Below are positions 23,037 through 30,763 of a DNA stretch of 46,861 nucleotides, in pieces (positions within the stretch are counted from its first letter, which is position 1; each line of letters starts with the position of its first letter). The DNA is from an uncultured Clostridia bacterium (GTDB taxonomy: Bacteria > Bacillota > Clostridia > Oscillospirales > Acutalibacteraceae), in the NCBI GenBank assembly GCA_944380675.1, contig CALWIH010000005.1, positions 1 through 46,861 of the forward strand, read 5' to 3'. The notes beneath the pieces were generated by a model. That model made no database searches. It saw nothing but the letters and a program-made list of their open reading frames with translations, and was not told the DNA's origin. The translations under genes were made by a program, and so were the position numbers.

Positions 23037-24143
23037 ATGGAAAAAACCTGTTATCTTGTATTGGAAAACGGCGCATGGTTCGCCGGAAAAAGCTTCGGCG
23101 CGCAGCCCGCGAGCGGCGGCGTCGCCGGGGAAGCCGTCTTCACCACGGCCATGACCGGCTATCTCGAGACGCTCACCGACCCGAGCTACTGCGGGCAGCT
23201 CGTCGTACAGACCTTCCCGCTCATCGGGAATTACGGCGTCATCCCCGCCGATTTTGAAAGCGTACGCCCGCGTCTGGCGGCTTATATTGTAAGAGAATGG
23301 TGCCGGGTTCCCTCCAATTTCCGAAGTGAGGGGGATCTCGACGCCTTTTTAAAAGAAAACGGCATTCCGGGTCTTTACGGAATCGACACGCGCGCCCTCA
23401 CCCGAACGCTCCGCGACCACGGGACGATGAACGCCCTTTTGACCGAAGAGGCTCCGCCCTACGGCGAGGAGCTGCTCGAGCGGCTCCGCGGATTCCGGCA
23501 GGAGCCGAGCGTCCCGCTGGTGACGCGGCAGAAGGCGGAGGCTTACGGGGGCAGCGGGCCGCACGTCGTCCTCTGGGACTTCGGCGCAAAGCAGAACCTC
23601 ATCCGGGAGCTCACAAAGCGCGGCTGCCGCGTGACCGCCGTTCCTTCCTTCACGACGGCGGAGGAGCTTCTGGCTCTTCGCCCTGACGGCGTCCTCCTCT
23701 CCAACGGCCCCGGCGACCCGGCGGACAATATGGACATCGTGCGGGAGGCCGAAAAGCTTTTCGCGGCGAAAATTCCGATGATGGGCGTGTGCCTCGGCCA
23801 TCAGCTCATGGCGCTCGCGAACGGCGCCGTGACAGAAAAGCTCCCGTTCGGCCACCGCGGCGCGAACCAGCCCGTCAAGGATCTCCGGACGGGGCGCGTC
23901 GCCGTAACAAGCCAGAACCACGGCTACACCGTCCGGCCCGACAGCCTGCCCGAGACCGCTTCGCTGCGCTTTGTCAACTGCAACGACGGCACCTGCGAGG
24001 GCATCGATTACAGGAACGCCCCCGCGTTCTCGGTGCAGTTTCATCCGGAGGCGTGCGGCGGGCCGCACGACACCGCCTACCTCTTTGATTGCTTTTTGAA
24101 GCTCGTCAATCACGCGGAAAGCGAGGGATTCTCATGCCGGTAA
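23037..24143 (+). CDS. carA: Carbamoyl-phosphate synthase small (glutaminase) subunit
   Basis: 368 aa. The start ATG at 23037 (MEKTCYLVLENGAWFAGKSFG) has an AGGAGGG ribosome site. The N-terminal CarA domain (TTAMTGYLETLTDPSY) is followed by a class I glutamine amidotransferase domain with the nucleophile Cys in MMGVCLGHQL and the His-Glu pair in VQFHPEACGG. It releases ammonia from glutamine and channels it to CarB to make carbamoyl phosphate for arginine and pyrimidines. Its last 10 bases overlap carB. Controlled by a leader attenuator. Confidence 0.97.
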   Translation: MEKTCYLVLENGAWFAGKSFGAQPASGGVAGEAVFTTAMTGYLETLTDPSYCGQLVVQTFPLIGNYGVIPADFESVRPRLAAYIVREWCRVPSNFRSEGDLDAFLKENGIPGLYGIDTRALTRTLRDHGTMNALLTEEAPPYGEELLERLRGFRQEPSVPLVTRQKAEAYGGSGPHVVLWDFGAKQNLIRELTKRGCRVTAVPSFTTAEELLALRPDGVLLSNGPGDPADNMDIVREAEKLFAAKIPMMGVCLGHQLMALANGAVTEKLPFGHRGANQPVKDLRTGRVAVTSQNHGYTVRPDSLPETASLRFVNCNDGTCEGIDYRNAPAFSVQFHPEACGGPHDTAYLFDCFLKLVNHAESEGFSCR

Positions 24144-27100
24144 AGCAGCATCTGAAAAAAGTTCTTGTCGTCGGCTCGGGGCCGATTGTGATCGGCCAGG
24201 CCGCCGAATTTGACTATGCCGGCACGCAGGCGTGCCGCGCCCTGCGCGAGGAGGGCCTCAACGTCGTCCTCGTCAACTCGAACCCGGCCACCATCATGAC
24301 GGACGGCGCGATCGCGGACGAGGTCTACGTCGAGCCCTTAACGCTGCCGTCGCTTAGGGAGATCATCCGCCGCGAAAAGCCGGACGGCCTGCTCTCCACG
24401 CTCGGCGGGCAGACGGGGCTGACGCTCTCCATGCAGCTCGCGCGCGAGGGCTTCCTCGAGGCGCAGGGCGTGGAGCTGCTCGGCGCGCGCCTTGAAACGA
24501 TCGAGAAGGCGGAGGATCGCGAGCTGTTCAAGGAGACGATGGAGTCCATCGGCGAGCCGGTCATCCCGTCGCTCGTCGTCACCGAGGTTGGGGACGCGCT
24601 CGACTTCGCGTCGTCCATCTCCTATCCCGTCATCGTACGCCCGGCCTTCACGCTCGGCGGCACGGGCGGCGGCATTGCCGAAAACGAGAAGGAGCTCGCC
24701 TCCATCGCGGCGAACGGCCTCAGGCAGTCCCCCATTCATCAGATTCTGGTGGAAAAATGCGTCTCCGGCTGGAAGGAGATTGAGTTTGAGGTGATGCGCG
24801 ACGCGGCGGGAAACGTCATCACCGTCTGCTCGATGGAAAACCTCGATCCCGTCGGCATCCACACGGGCGACTCCATCGTCGCCGCGCCCGCTCTCACGCT
24901 CGCGGATAAAGAATATCAGATGCTGCGGACGGCGGCGCTCAACATCATCTCCTCGCTCGGCATCGAGGGCGGCTGCAACTGCCAGTTCGCACTCGACCCG
25001 GAGAGCTTCCGCTATGCCGTCATCGAGGTGAACCCGCGCGTTTCGCGCTCCTCGGCGCTCGCCTCGAAGGCGACCGGCTACCCCATCGCCCGCGTCGCGG
25101 CGAAGATCGCCGTCGGGCTGACGCTCGACGAGATCCAGAACGAGGTCACCGGCAAGACGATGGCGTGCTTCGAGCCGGCGCTCGACTATGTGGTCGTCAA
25201 GTTCCCGAAGTGGCCGTTTGACAAGTTCATCTACGGGTGCCGCCGTCTCGGGACGCAGATGAAGGCGACCGGCGAGGTGATGGCGATCGGCCGCAGCTTT
25301 GAGGCTGCGATGATGAAGGCCGTGCGCGGCGCGGAGCTTTCGCTCGACACGCTCGCAATGCCGAAGCTCGCCGCTTTGACGGACGAGGAGCTGAGGAAAA
25401 AGATCCGCGCGCAGGACGACGAGCGCGTCTTCGCCGTCTATGAGGCGCTGCGGCGCGGGCAGACCATCGGCGAGCTGCACCGCCTGACAAGGATCGACGA
25501 GTGGTTCCTCGCGAAGCTCTGGAACCTTGCCAAAATGGATCGCACGCTCGCAGAGGATCCGCTGACTGAAGAGCTGTACCGCGAGGCAAAGCGGATGGGC
25601 TTCCCGGACAGCGCCGTGCGCCGCCTCTCCGGCGGCGAGCTGCCGCCCGCCCTTCCCGCCGCCTGCAAGATGGTCGACACCTGCGGCGCGGAATTCGAGG
25701 CGGAAACGCCGTACTTCTATTCGTCGCTCGCCGAGGAGGATGAGGCGCTGCCGTTCATCCGCCGCCGCGCTTCCGGGAAGCCGGTGGTGCTCGTCTTCGG
25801 CTCGGGTCCTATCCGCATCGGGCAGGGCATCGAATTCGACTACGCGTCCGTCCACTGCGTGATGGCGCTCAAGCGCGCCGGGTATGAGGTGGCGATCGCG
25901 AACAACAACCCTGAAACCGTCTCGACCGACTTCAACACCGCGGACCGCCTCTACTTCGACCCGCTCACGGCGGAGGACGCGCTGCGCATCGTGGAGCTCG
26001 AGCAGCCCGTCGGCGTCGTCGTGGCGTTCGGCGGACAGACGGCCATCAAGCTGACAAAGCCGCTTGCCGCCGCGGGCGTGCCGATCCTCGGCACGCAGCC
26101 GGACGGAATCGACCTCGCGGAGGACAGAGGCCGATTCGACGCCCTGCTCGAATCGCTCGGCATCAGCCGTCCGGCGGGACGCGCCGTCCTGACCGAGGAG
26201 GAGGCGCTCCGGGCCGCGAACGAGCTCGGCTACCCCGTCCTCATGCGTCCGAGCTATGTGCTCGGCGGGCAGAACATGATCATCGCCTTCTCCGACGCCG
26301 ACATCCGCGAGTACATGAACGTGATACTGACGGCGAATCCGGACACTGACGTTCTCATCGACAAGTATCTGATGGGCACGGAGGTGGAGGTCGACGCCGT
26401 CTGCGACGGAGAGGACGTGCTCATCCCCGGCATCATGGAGCACATCGAGCGCGCGGGCATCCACTCGGGCGACTCCATCGCCGTCTATCCGGCGTGGAAC
26501 CTGAGCGAGAGCCTCACAGAGCAGCTCGTCGACTATTCGAAAAAACTCGCCGTCTCCCTCGGCGTGAAGGGCCTCGTCAACATCCAGTATGTGATTCACG
26601 AGGGGAAAATCTACGTCATCGAGGCGAATCCCCGCTCGTCGCGCACCATCCCGTATATCAGCAAGGTGACGGGCATCCCGCTGGTGGATCTGGCCGTGCG
26701 CGCGATGCTCGGCGAGCGTCTGCGCGACATGGGCTACGGCACCGGCCTCGCCGCTCCCGCCGCCTTCCACGCGGTGAAGGTGCCGGTCTTCTCGTTCGAG
26801 AAGCTCGGCGGCGTCGACACGCAGCTCGGACCGGAGATGAAGTCGACGGGCGAGGTGCTCGGCATCGCTCCGACGATGGAGGAAGCGCTCTGCAAGGGAC
26901 TTCTCGCGGCGGGCTACCGCATCGAGACGGACAAGGGACTGCTCGTCACGGTGCGCGACTCCGACAAGAGCGAGATCGCCCCGATTGCCGCCGCCTTCTC
27001 CGCTCTCGGCTGTCCGCTCTACGCGACGGAGGGCACCGCCGCCGTCCTGCGCAAAGCTGGGCTGACGGTGGAGACGGTAAAGAAGATCCATGAGGCGAAG

Positions 27101-27340
27101 AAAAACACGATGACGCTCCTCGAGAGCGGGACGGTCGGCTGCATCCTCTCGACGTCGGCCAAGGGCCGCATCCCGGCGCGCGACAGCGTCAAACTGCGCC
27201 GGAAGGCCGTCGAGCTCGGGATTCCGTGCCTGACCTCGCTCGACACCGCCGGAGCCCTTGCGTCGATTCTCGGCCGCCATTTCCGGCAGGAGGAGCTCGA
27301 GCCCATCGACATCGCGAAAATTCTTCCCGCAAAAAAATGA
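24134..27340 (+). CDS. carB: Carbamoyl-phosphate synthase large subunit
   Basis: 1068 aa, full length. Two homologous ATP-grasp halves are visible: the first begins KVLVVGSGPIVIGQAAEFDYAG, the second VLVFGSGPIRIGQGIEFDYA near residue 555. Each carries IEVNPR/IEANPR metal-binding motifs. The C-terminal MGS-like allosteric domain (about 930-1068) contains DSDKSEIAPIAAAF. The ATG at 24134 overlaps the end of carA by 10 bases, with GAGGGA upstream, indicating translational coupling and equal subunit amounts. Confidence 0.97.
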   Translation: MPVKQHLKKVLVVGSGPIVIGQAAEFDYAGTQACRALREEGLNVVLVNSNPATIMTDGAIADEVYVEPLTLPSLREIIRREKPDGLLSTLGGQTGLTLSMQLAREGFLEAQGVELLGARLETIEKAEDRELFKETMESIGEPVIPSLVVTEVGDALDFASSISYPVIVRPAFTLGGTGGGIAENEKELASIAANGLRQSPIHQILVEKCVSGWKEIEFEVMRDAAGNVITVCSMENLDPVGIHTGDSIVAAPALTLADKEYQMLRTAALNIISSLGIEGGCNCQFALDPESFRYAVIEVNPRVSRSSALASKATGYPIARVAAKIAVGLTLDEIQNEVTGKTMACFEPALDYVVVKFPKWPFDKFIYGCRRLGTQMKATGEVMAIGRSFEAAMMKAVRGAELSLDTLAMPKLAALTDEELRKKIRAQDDERVFAVYEALRRGQTIGELHRLTRIDEWFLAKLWNLAKMDRTLAEDPLTEELYREAKRMGFPDSAVRRLSGGELPPALPAACKMVDTCGAEFEAETPYFYSSLAEEDEALPFIRRRASGKPVVLVFGSGPIRIGQGIEFDYASVHCVMALKRAGYEVAIANNNPETVSTDFNTADRLYFDPLTAEDALRIVELEQPVGVVVAFGGQTAIKLTKPLAAAGVPILGTQPDGIDLAEDRGRFDALLESLGISRPAGRAVLTEEEALRAANELGYPVLMRPSYVLGGQNMIIAFSDADIREYMNVILTANPDTDVLIDKYLMGTEVEVDAVCDGEDVLIPGIMEHIERAGIHSGDSIAVYPAWNLSESLTEQLVDYSKKLAVSLGVKGLVNIQYVIHEGKIYVIEANPRSSRTIPYISKVTGIPLVDLAVRAMLGERLRDMGYGTGLAAPAAFHAVKVPVFSFEKLGGVDTQLGPEMKSTGEVLGIAPTMEEALCKGLLAAGYRIETDKGLLVTVRDSDKSEIAPIAAAFSALGCPLYATEGTAAVLRKAGLTVETVKKIHEAKKNTMTLLESGTVGCILSTSAKGRIPARDSVKLRRKAVELGIPCLTSLDTAGALASILGRHFRQEELEPIDIAKILPAKK

Positions 27341-27359
27341 TGCCAAGCGGCTTATCCTG

Positions 27360-27406
27360 TGCTATACTGAAAAAGGCGCGGCCTTCCCGGCGGGACGCTC
27401 CCGCCG
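27360..27406 (+). promoter_or_regulatory. Possible dapL promoter and leader hairpin
   Basis: TGCTATACT (27360-27368) is an extended -10 element 20 bases after carB, without a clear -35. Downstream, CGGCGGGA (27388-27395) pairs perfectly with TCCCGCCG (27399-27406) over a 3-base loop, with no T tract. Confidence 0.45.
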
Positions 27407-27454
27407 CGCGCCCAGATCCGGAAGGGAACCGATCAAACACGCAGGAGGTACGAC

Positions 27455-28636
27455 ATGAAAATCAACCGGCATTATCTCTCGCTTGAGGAGAGCTATCTGT
27501 TTTCCGAGATCGCCCACCGCGTCTCCCGCTATACGCAGGAGCACCCGGAGGCCGACGTCATCCGCATGGGCATCGGCGACGTGACGCTGCCGCTGTGCGA
27601 GGCTGCCGTCAAGGCGCTGCACGACGCGGCCGACGACCAGGCGAAGAAGGCAACCTTCCACGGCTACGGCCCGGAGCAGGGCTATGACTTTGTCCGCGAG
27701 GCCGTGAGGGACTACTACGCCTCGTTCGGCGTCGCGGTCGACGCGGCGGACATTTTTGTCGGCGACGGAGCGAAGAGCGACGTCGGCAACATTCTCGACC
27801 TGTTCGACGAGGACAACACCGTCCTCATTCCCGACCCGGTCTATCCCGTCTACCGCGACACGAACCTGATGGCGGGGCGGCGCATCGTCTATCTCGACGC
27901 GAACCGCGAAAACGGCTTCCTCCCGATGCCGAATCCGGAGCAGAAGGCCGATATCATCTACCTGTGCTCTCCGAACAATCCGACGGGCGCCGTCTACAGC
28001 CGCGAGCAGCTGACGGAATGGGTGCGCTACGCGAACGCGCAGGACGCCGTGCTGCTCTTTGACGCGGCCTACGAGGCGTTTGTGCAGGACCCTGCCCTGC
28101 CGCGCAGCATCTTTGAGATTGAGGGCGCGCGCGAGTGCGCGATCGAATTCTGCTCCCTCTCGAAGACGGCGGGCTTTACCGGTATGCGCTGCGGGTATAC
28201 GGTGATCCCCGGCTCTCTCACGCGCGGGGGAGCCTCCCTGCGCGCCATGTGGCTGCGCCGCCAGACGACGAAATTCAACGGTGCGTCCTACCCGGTGCAG
28301 CGCGCCGCGGCGGCCGTGTTCTCGCCCGAGGGACTCGAGGGCTGCCGGAAAAATCTCGCCGTCTACCGCGAAAACGCCCTGCTCATCTCGAATACGCTCC
28401 GCGACCTCGGGATCTGGCACGTCGGCGGCGTGAACTCCCCGTACATCTGGATGCAGTGCCCGAACGGAATGTCCTCGTGGGACTTCTTTGACCTCCTGCT
28501 TGAGAAGGCGCATATCGTCGGCACGCCGGGCAGCGGCTTCGGCAAAAACGGAGAGGGCTTCTTCCGCCTGACGGCGTTCGGCTCCCCCGAGGCCACCCGG
28601 GAGGCCATGGATCGCCTGCGCGCCCTTCTCGCCTGA
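27455..28636 (+). CDS. dapL: LL-diaminopimelate aminotransferase
   Basis: 393 aa. A fold-type I PLP aminotransferase with the DapL signature start (YLFSEIAHRVSRYTQEHP, then VIRMGIGDVTLPL). PLP-site residues appear as SPNNPTG, the Schiff-base lysine in SLSKTAGFTGMRCG, and the C-terminal FFRLTAF Arg. It converts tetrahydrodipicolinate directly to LL-diaminopimelate using glutamate, bypassing the acylated intermediates; the product feeds lysine and peptidoglycan. The AGGAGG ribosome site is ideal. Followed by a terminator. Confidence 0.95.
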   Translation: MKINRHYLSLEESYLFSEIAHRVSRYTQEHPEADVIRMGIGDVTLPLCEAAVKALHDAADDQAKKATFHGYGPEQGYDFVREAVRDYYASFGVAVDAADIFVGDGAKSDVGNILDLFDEDNTVLIPDPVYPVYRDTNLMAGRRIVYLDANRENGFLPMPNPEQKADIIYLCSPNNPTGAVYSREQLTEWVRYANAQDAVLLFDAAYEAFVQDPALPRSIFEIEGARECAIEFCSLSKTAGFTGMRCGYTVIPGSLTRGGASLRAMWLRRQTTKFNGASYPVQRAAAAVFSPEGLEGCRKNLAVYRENALLISNTLRDLGIWHVGGVNSPYIWMQCPNGMSSWDFFDLLLEKAHIVGTPGSGFGKNGEGFFRLTAFGSPEATREAMDRLRALLA

Positions 28637-28687
28637 TGAAGCAGTCTTTTTTGACAGAAAATTAAATATGACTGCATTATGAACGCG

Positions 28688-28737
28688 GCCCCGTTGCTTC
28701 TCAGACGAGAAAAACGGGGCTGTTTTGCGTTGTTTTT
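28688..28737 (+). terminator. Terminator of dapL
   Basis: GCCCCGTT (28688-28695) pairs with AACGGGGC (28713-28720). An inner TTCTC/GAGAA stem caps it. TGTTTTGCGTTGTTTTT follows. Confidence 0.85.
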
Positions 28738-28759
28738 CTCATTTTTGTAGTTTTGCACA

Positions 28760-28818
28760 TTCACAGGCCGTATTGTGAAGATTTGTTTTTGCAATTTAAT
28801 TTATGATAAATTGCAAAA
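28760..28818 (+). promoter_or_regulatory. Palindromic operator candidates upstream of the amt promoter
   Basis: A perfect 12-bp inverted repeat, TTTTGCAATTTA (28787-28798) and TAAATTGCAAAA (28807-28818), has an 8-base spacer and is centred about 56 bases before the predicted amt start, a typical activator position. A second, weaker repeat TTCACA/TGTGAA (28760-28765, 28774-28779) lies just upstream. The AT-rich patch stands out from the GC-rich surroundings. No known regulator consensus is recognised. Confidence 0.6.
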
Positions 28819-28823
28819 TTAGA

Positions 28824-28852
28824 TTGAATTTTTCTCCCTGCGGATCTATAAT
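28824..28852 (+). promoter_or_regulatory. SigA promoter of amt
   Basis: TTGAAT (28824-28829), 17-base spacer, perfect TATAAT (28847-28852). Predicted start near 28859. The 321-base dapL-amt gap holds the dapL terminator, the palindromes, this promoter and the leader attenuator. Confidence 0.88.
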
Positions 28853-28858
28853 ACAAAT

Positions 28859-28903
28859 CGAAGCAAGGGTGCTGCGGTAAGGAAGCCGCGGCACCCTTCT
28901 TTT
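28859..28903 (+). promoter_or_regulatory. amt leader attenuator with two A1/G4 hexaloops
   Basis: First fold: AGC (28862-28864), loop AAGGGT (28865-28870), GCT (28871-28873), extended by CG/CG across an A-G mismatch. Second fold, a terminator: 28865-28878 pairs over 14 bp with 28885-28898 (AAGGGTGC with GCACCCTT at the base), and its apical loop AAGGAA (28879-28884) is itself an A1/G4 hexaloop; CTTTTG follows. The first hairpin prevents the base of the terminator from forming. Confidence 0.8.
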
Positions 28904-28957
28904 GTTATCAGAATGCATGGCCATGCGTTTGACTTAACCAATTCAGGAGGGATTTCA

Positions 28958-30685
28958 ATGGGACTGAGCTATGTTTCCGCTGACGTCATATGGGTTCTGC
29001 TCGGCGCGGCTCTCGTCTTCTTTATGCAGGCAGGCTTCGCAATGGTCGAGACCGGATTTACCCGGGCAAAAAACGCAGGCAACATCATCATGAAAAACCT
29101 GATGGACTTTGCCATCGGCACGCCCATCTTCTGGTTCTTCGGCTTTGGCCTCATGTTCGCGGGCACCGGCTCGCTGATCGGCGGGCTTGATTTCTTCATC
29201 CAGGGCGACTACAGCTTTATGGGGCTTTCCGTTCCGCTGTGGGCGTACGCGATTTTCCAGACCGTCTTCTGCGCCACCGCGGCGACCATCGTCTCCGGCG
29301 CGATGGCGGAGCGCACCAAGTTCATCTCCTACTGCATTTACAGCGCCGTGATCAGCGCCTTCATCTATCCCATTTCCGGCCACTGGATCTGGGGCGGCGG
29401 CTGGCTCGCGCAGCTCGGCTTCCATGATTTCGCCGGTTCGACCGCCGTGCATATGGTCGGCGGCGTGGCCGCCCTCATCGGCGCGAAGATTCTCGGGCCC
29501 CGTATCGGCAAGTACGACAAGAACGGCAAGCCCCGCGCGATTCCCGGCCACAGCCTGACGCTCGGCGCGCTCGGCGTGTTCATCCTCTGGTTCTGCTGGT
29601 TCGGCTTCAACGGCTGCTCGACCATCTCCATCTCGAGCGAGGAGAGCATGGTTGCCGCCGGACGCATCTTCTTCACCACCAACCTGGCTGCCGCCACCGC
29701 GACGGTCGCCGTCATGATCATCACCTGGATCCGCTATAAGAAGCCCGACGTCTCGATGACGCTCAACGGCTCCCTCGCCGGCCTCGTGGCCATTACCTCC
29801 GGCTGCGACGTCGTCACCCCCGTCGGCGCGTTCTTTATCGGCCTGATTGCGGCATTCGTTGTCGTCTTCGGCATTGAGTTTGTCGACAAGGTGCTCAAGA
29901 TCGACGATCCGGTCGGCGCCATCGGCGTGCACGGTATGTGCGGCGCAACCGGCACGATCGTAACGGGACTGTTCGCTTACTATCTGACTGACGACGCCGG
30001 AAACCCGCTCGGCCTGTTCTACGGCGGCGGCTTCTCCTTCCTCGGCACTCAGCTGCTCGGCATGATCGCGGTGATCGCCTGGGTTGCCGTCACCATGACC
30101 ATCGTTTTCACCATCATCAAGAAGACCGTCGGCCTGCGCGCCAGCCGCGAGGAGGAAATCCGCGGCCTGGACGTTACGGAGCACAACCTCGTGAGCTCCT
30201 ACGCGGACTTCCTGCCGATGCCTCCCCAGGTTCTCACCGGCGAGACCGAGAACGCCACCTCCGTCCTGCTGCAGTCTCATGACGCTCCCGCCGCCGCGCC
30301 GGCCATTCAGCCCGCCGCGACCGAGGCAAAGCTGACGAAGCTTTCGATCCTCTGCCGTCAGGAGAGCTTCTCGCAGCTCAAGGAGGCCATGAACGCCATC
30401 GGCGTAACCGGCATGACCGTCACCCAGGTGCTCGGCTACGGCCTCCAGAAGGGCCGCGACACCTACTACCGCGGCGTCAAGCTCGAAGACGCAAAGCTCC
30501 TGCCGAAGGTGAAGGTGGAGATTGTCGTGAGCAAGGTGCCTGTGGACACCGTCATCGAGGCGGCGCGCGAAGCGCTGTACACCGGACGTGTCGGCGACGG
30601 CAAGATTTTCGTCTACAACGTGGAAAACACGGTTCGGATCCGCACCGGAGAGCAGGGCTTCGACGCTCTGCAGGGCGAGGACTGA
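28958..30685 (+). CDS. amt: Ammonium transporter fused to a PII signalling domain
   Basis: 575 aa from the ATG at 28958 (MGLSYVSADVIWVLLG), which has an AGGAGGG ribosome site. Residues 1 to about 415 are an 11-helix Amt channel with FFMQAGFAMVETGF near the start and the twin-His positions in GHWIWGGGW and IGVHGMCGATG. After an Ala/Pro linker (AAPAIQPAATEA), residues 459-575 form a complete PII domain: the T-loop region GYGLQKGRDTYYRGVK, ATP-site GRVGDGKIF and C-terminal RIRTGE. The tyrosine uridylylated in Escherichia coli GlnB is replaced by leucine. The PII domain probably gates the channel by nucleotide or 2-oxoglutarate state. Leader attenuator and upstream palindromes indicate nitrogen control. 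Confidence 0.95.
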   Translation: MGLSYVSADVIWVLLGAALVFFMQAGFAMVETGFTRAKNAGNIIMKNLMDFAIGTPIFWFFGFGLMFAGTGSLIGGLDFFIQGDYSFMGLSVPLWAYAIFQTVFCATAATIVSGAMAERTKFISYCIYSAVISAFIYPISGHWIWGGGWLAQLGFHDFAGSTAVHMVGGVAALIGAKILGPRIGKYDKNGKPRAIPGHSLTLGALGVFILWFCWFGFNGCSTISISSEESMVAAGRIFFTTNLAAATATVAVMIITWIRYKKPDVSMTLNGSLAGLVAITSGCDVVTPVGAFFIGLIAAFVVVFGIEFVDKVLKIDDPVGAIGVHGMCGATGTIVTGLFAYYLTDDAGNPLGLFYGGGFSFLGTQLLGMIAVIAWVAVTMTIVFTIIKKTVGLRASREEEIRGLDVTEHNLVSSYADFLPMPPQVLTGETENATSVLLQSHDAPAAAPAIQPAATEAKLTKLSILCRQESFSQLKEAMNAIGVTGMTVTQVLGYGLQKGRDTYYRGVKLEDAKLLPKVKVEIVVSKVPVDTVIEAAREALYTGRVGDGKIFVYNVENTVRIRTGEQGFDALQGED

Positions 30686-30695
30686 GCCATATCGC

Positions 30696-30732
30696 GGAAG
30701 AAGCCCGGACTGCGGCAGGCCGGGCTTCTTCC
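30696..30732 (+). terminator. Hairpin between amt and purF
   Basis: GGAAGAAGCCCGG (30696-30708) pairs perfectly with CCGGGCTTCTTCC (30720-30732). The tail CTTGTCTC is poor in T, so it may reduce rather than stop read-through into purF, for which I see no promoter of its own. Confidence 0.7.
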
Positions 30733-30763
30733 CTTGTCTCATGAGGAAAGGAAGCAGATTGCG

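Noticed and set aside
24338-27346. A 1002-residue open frame antisense to carB
   Set aside because: Same cause: low-complexity Arg/Asp/His-rich translation, no ribosome site, and carB on the other strand is certain.
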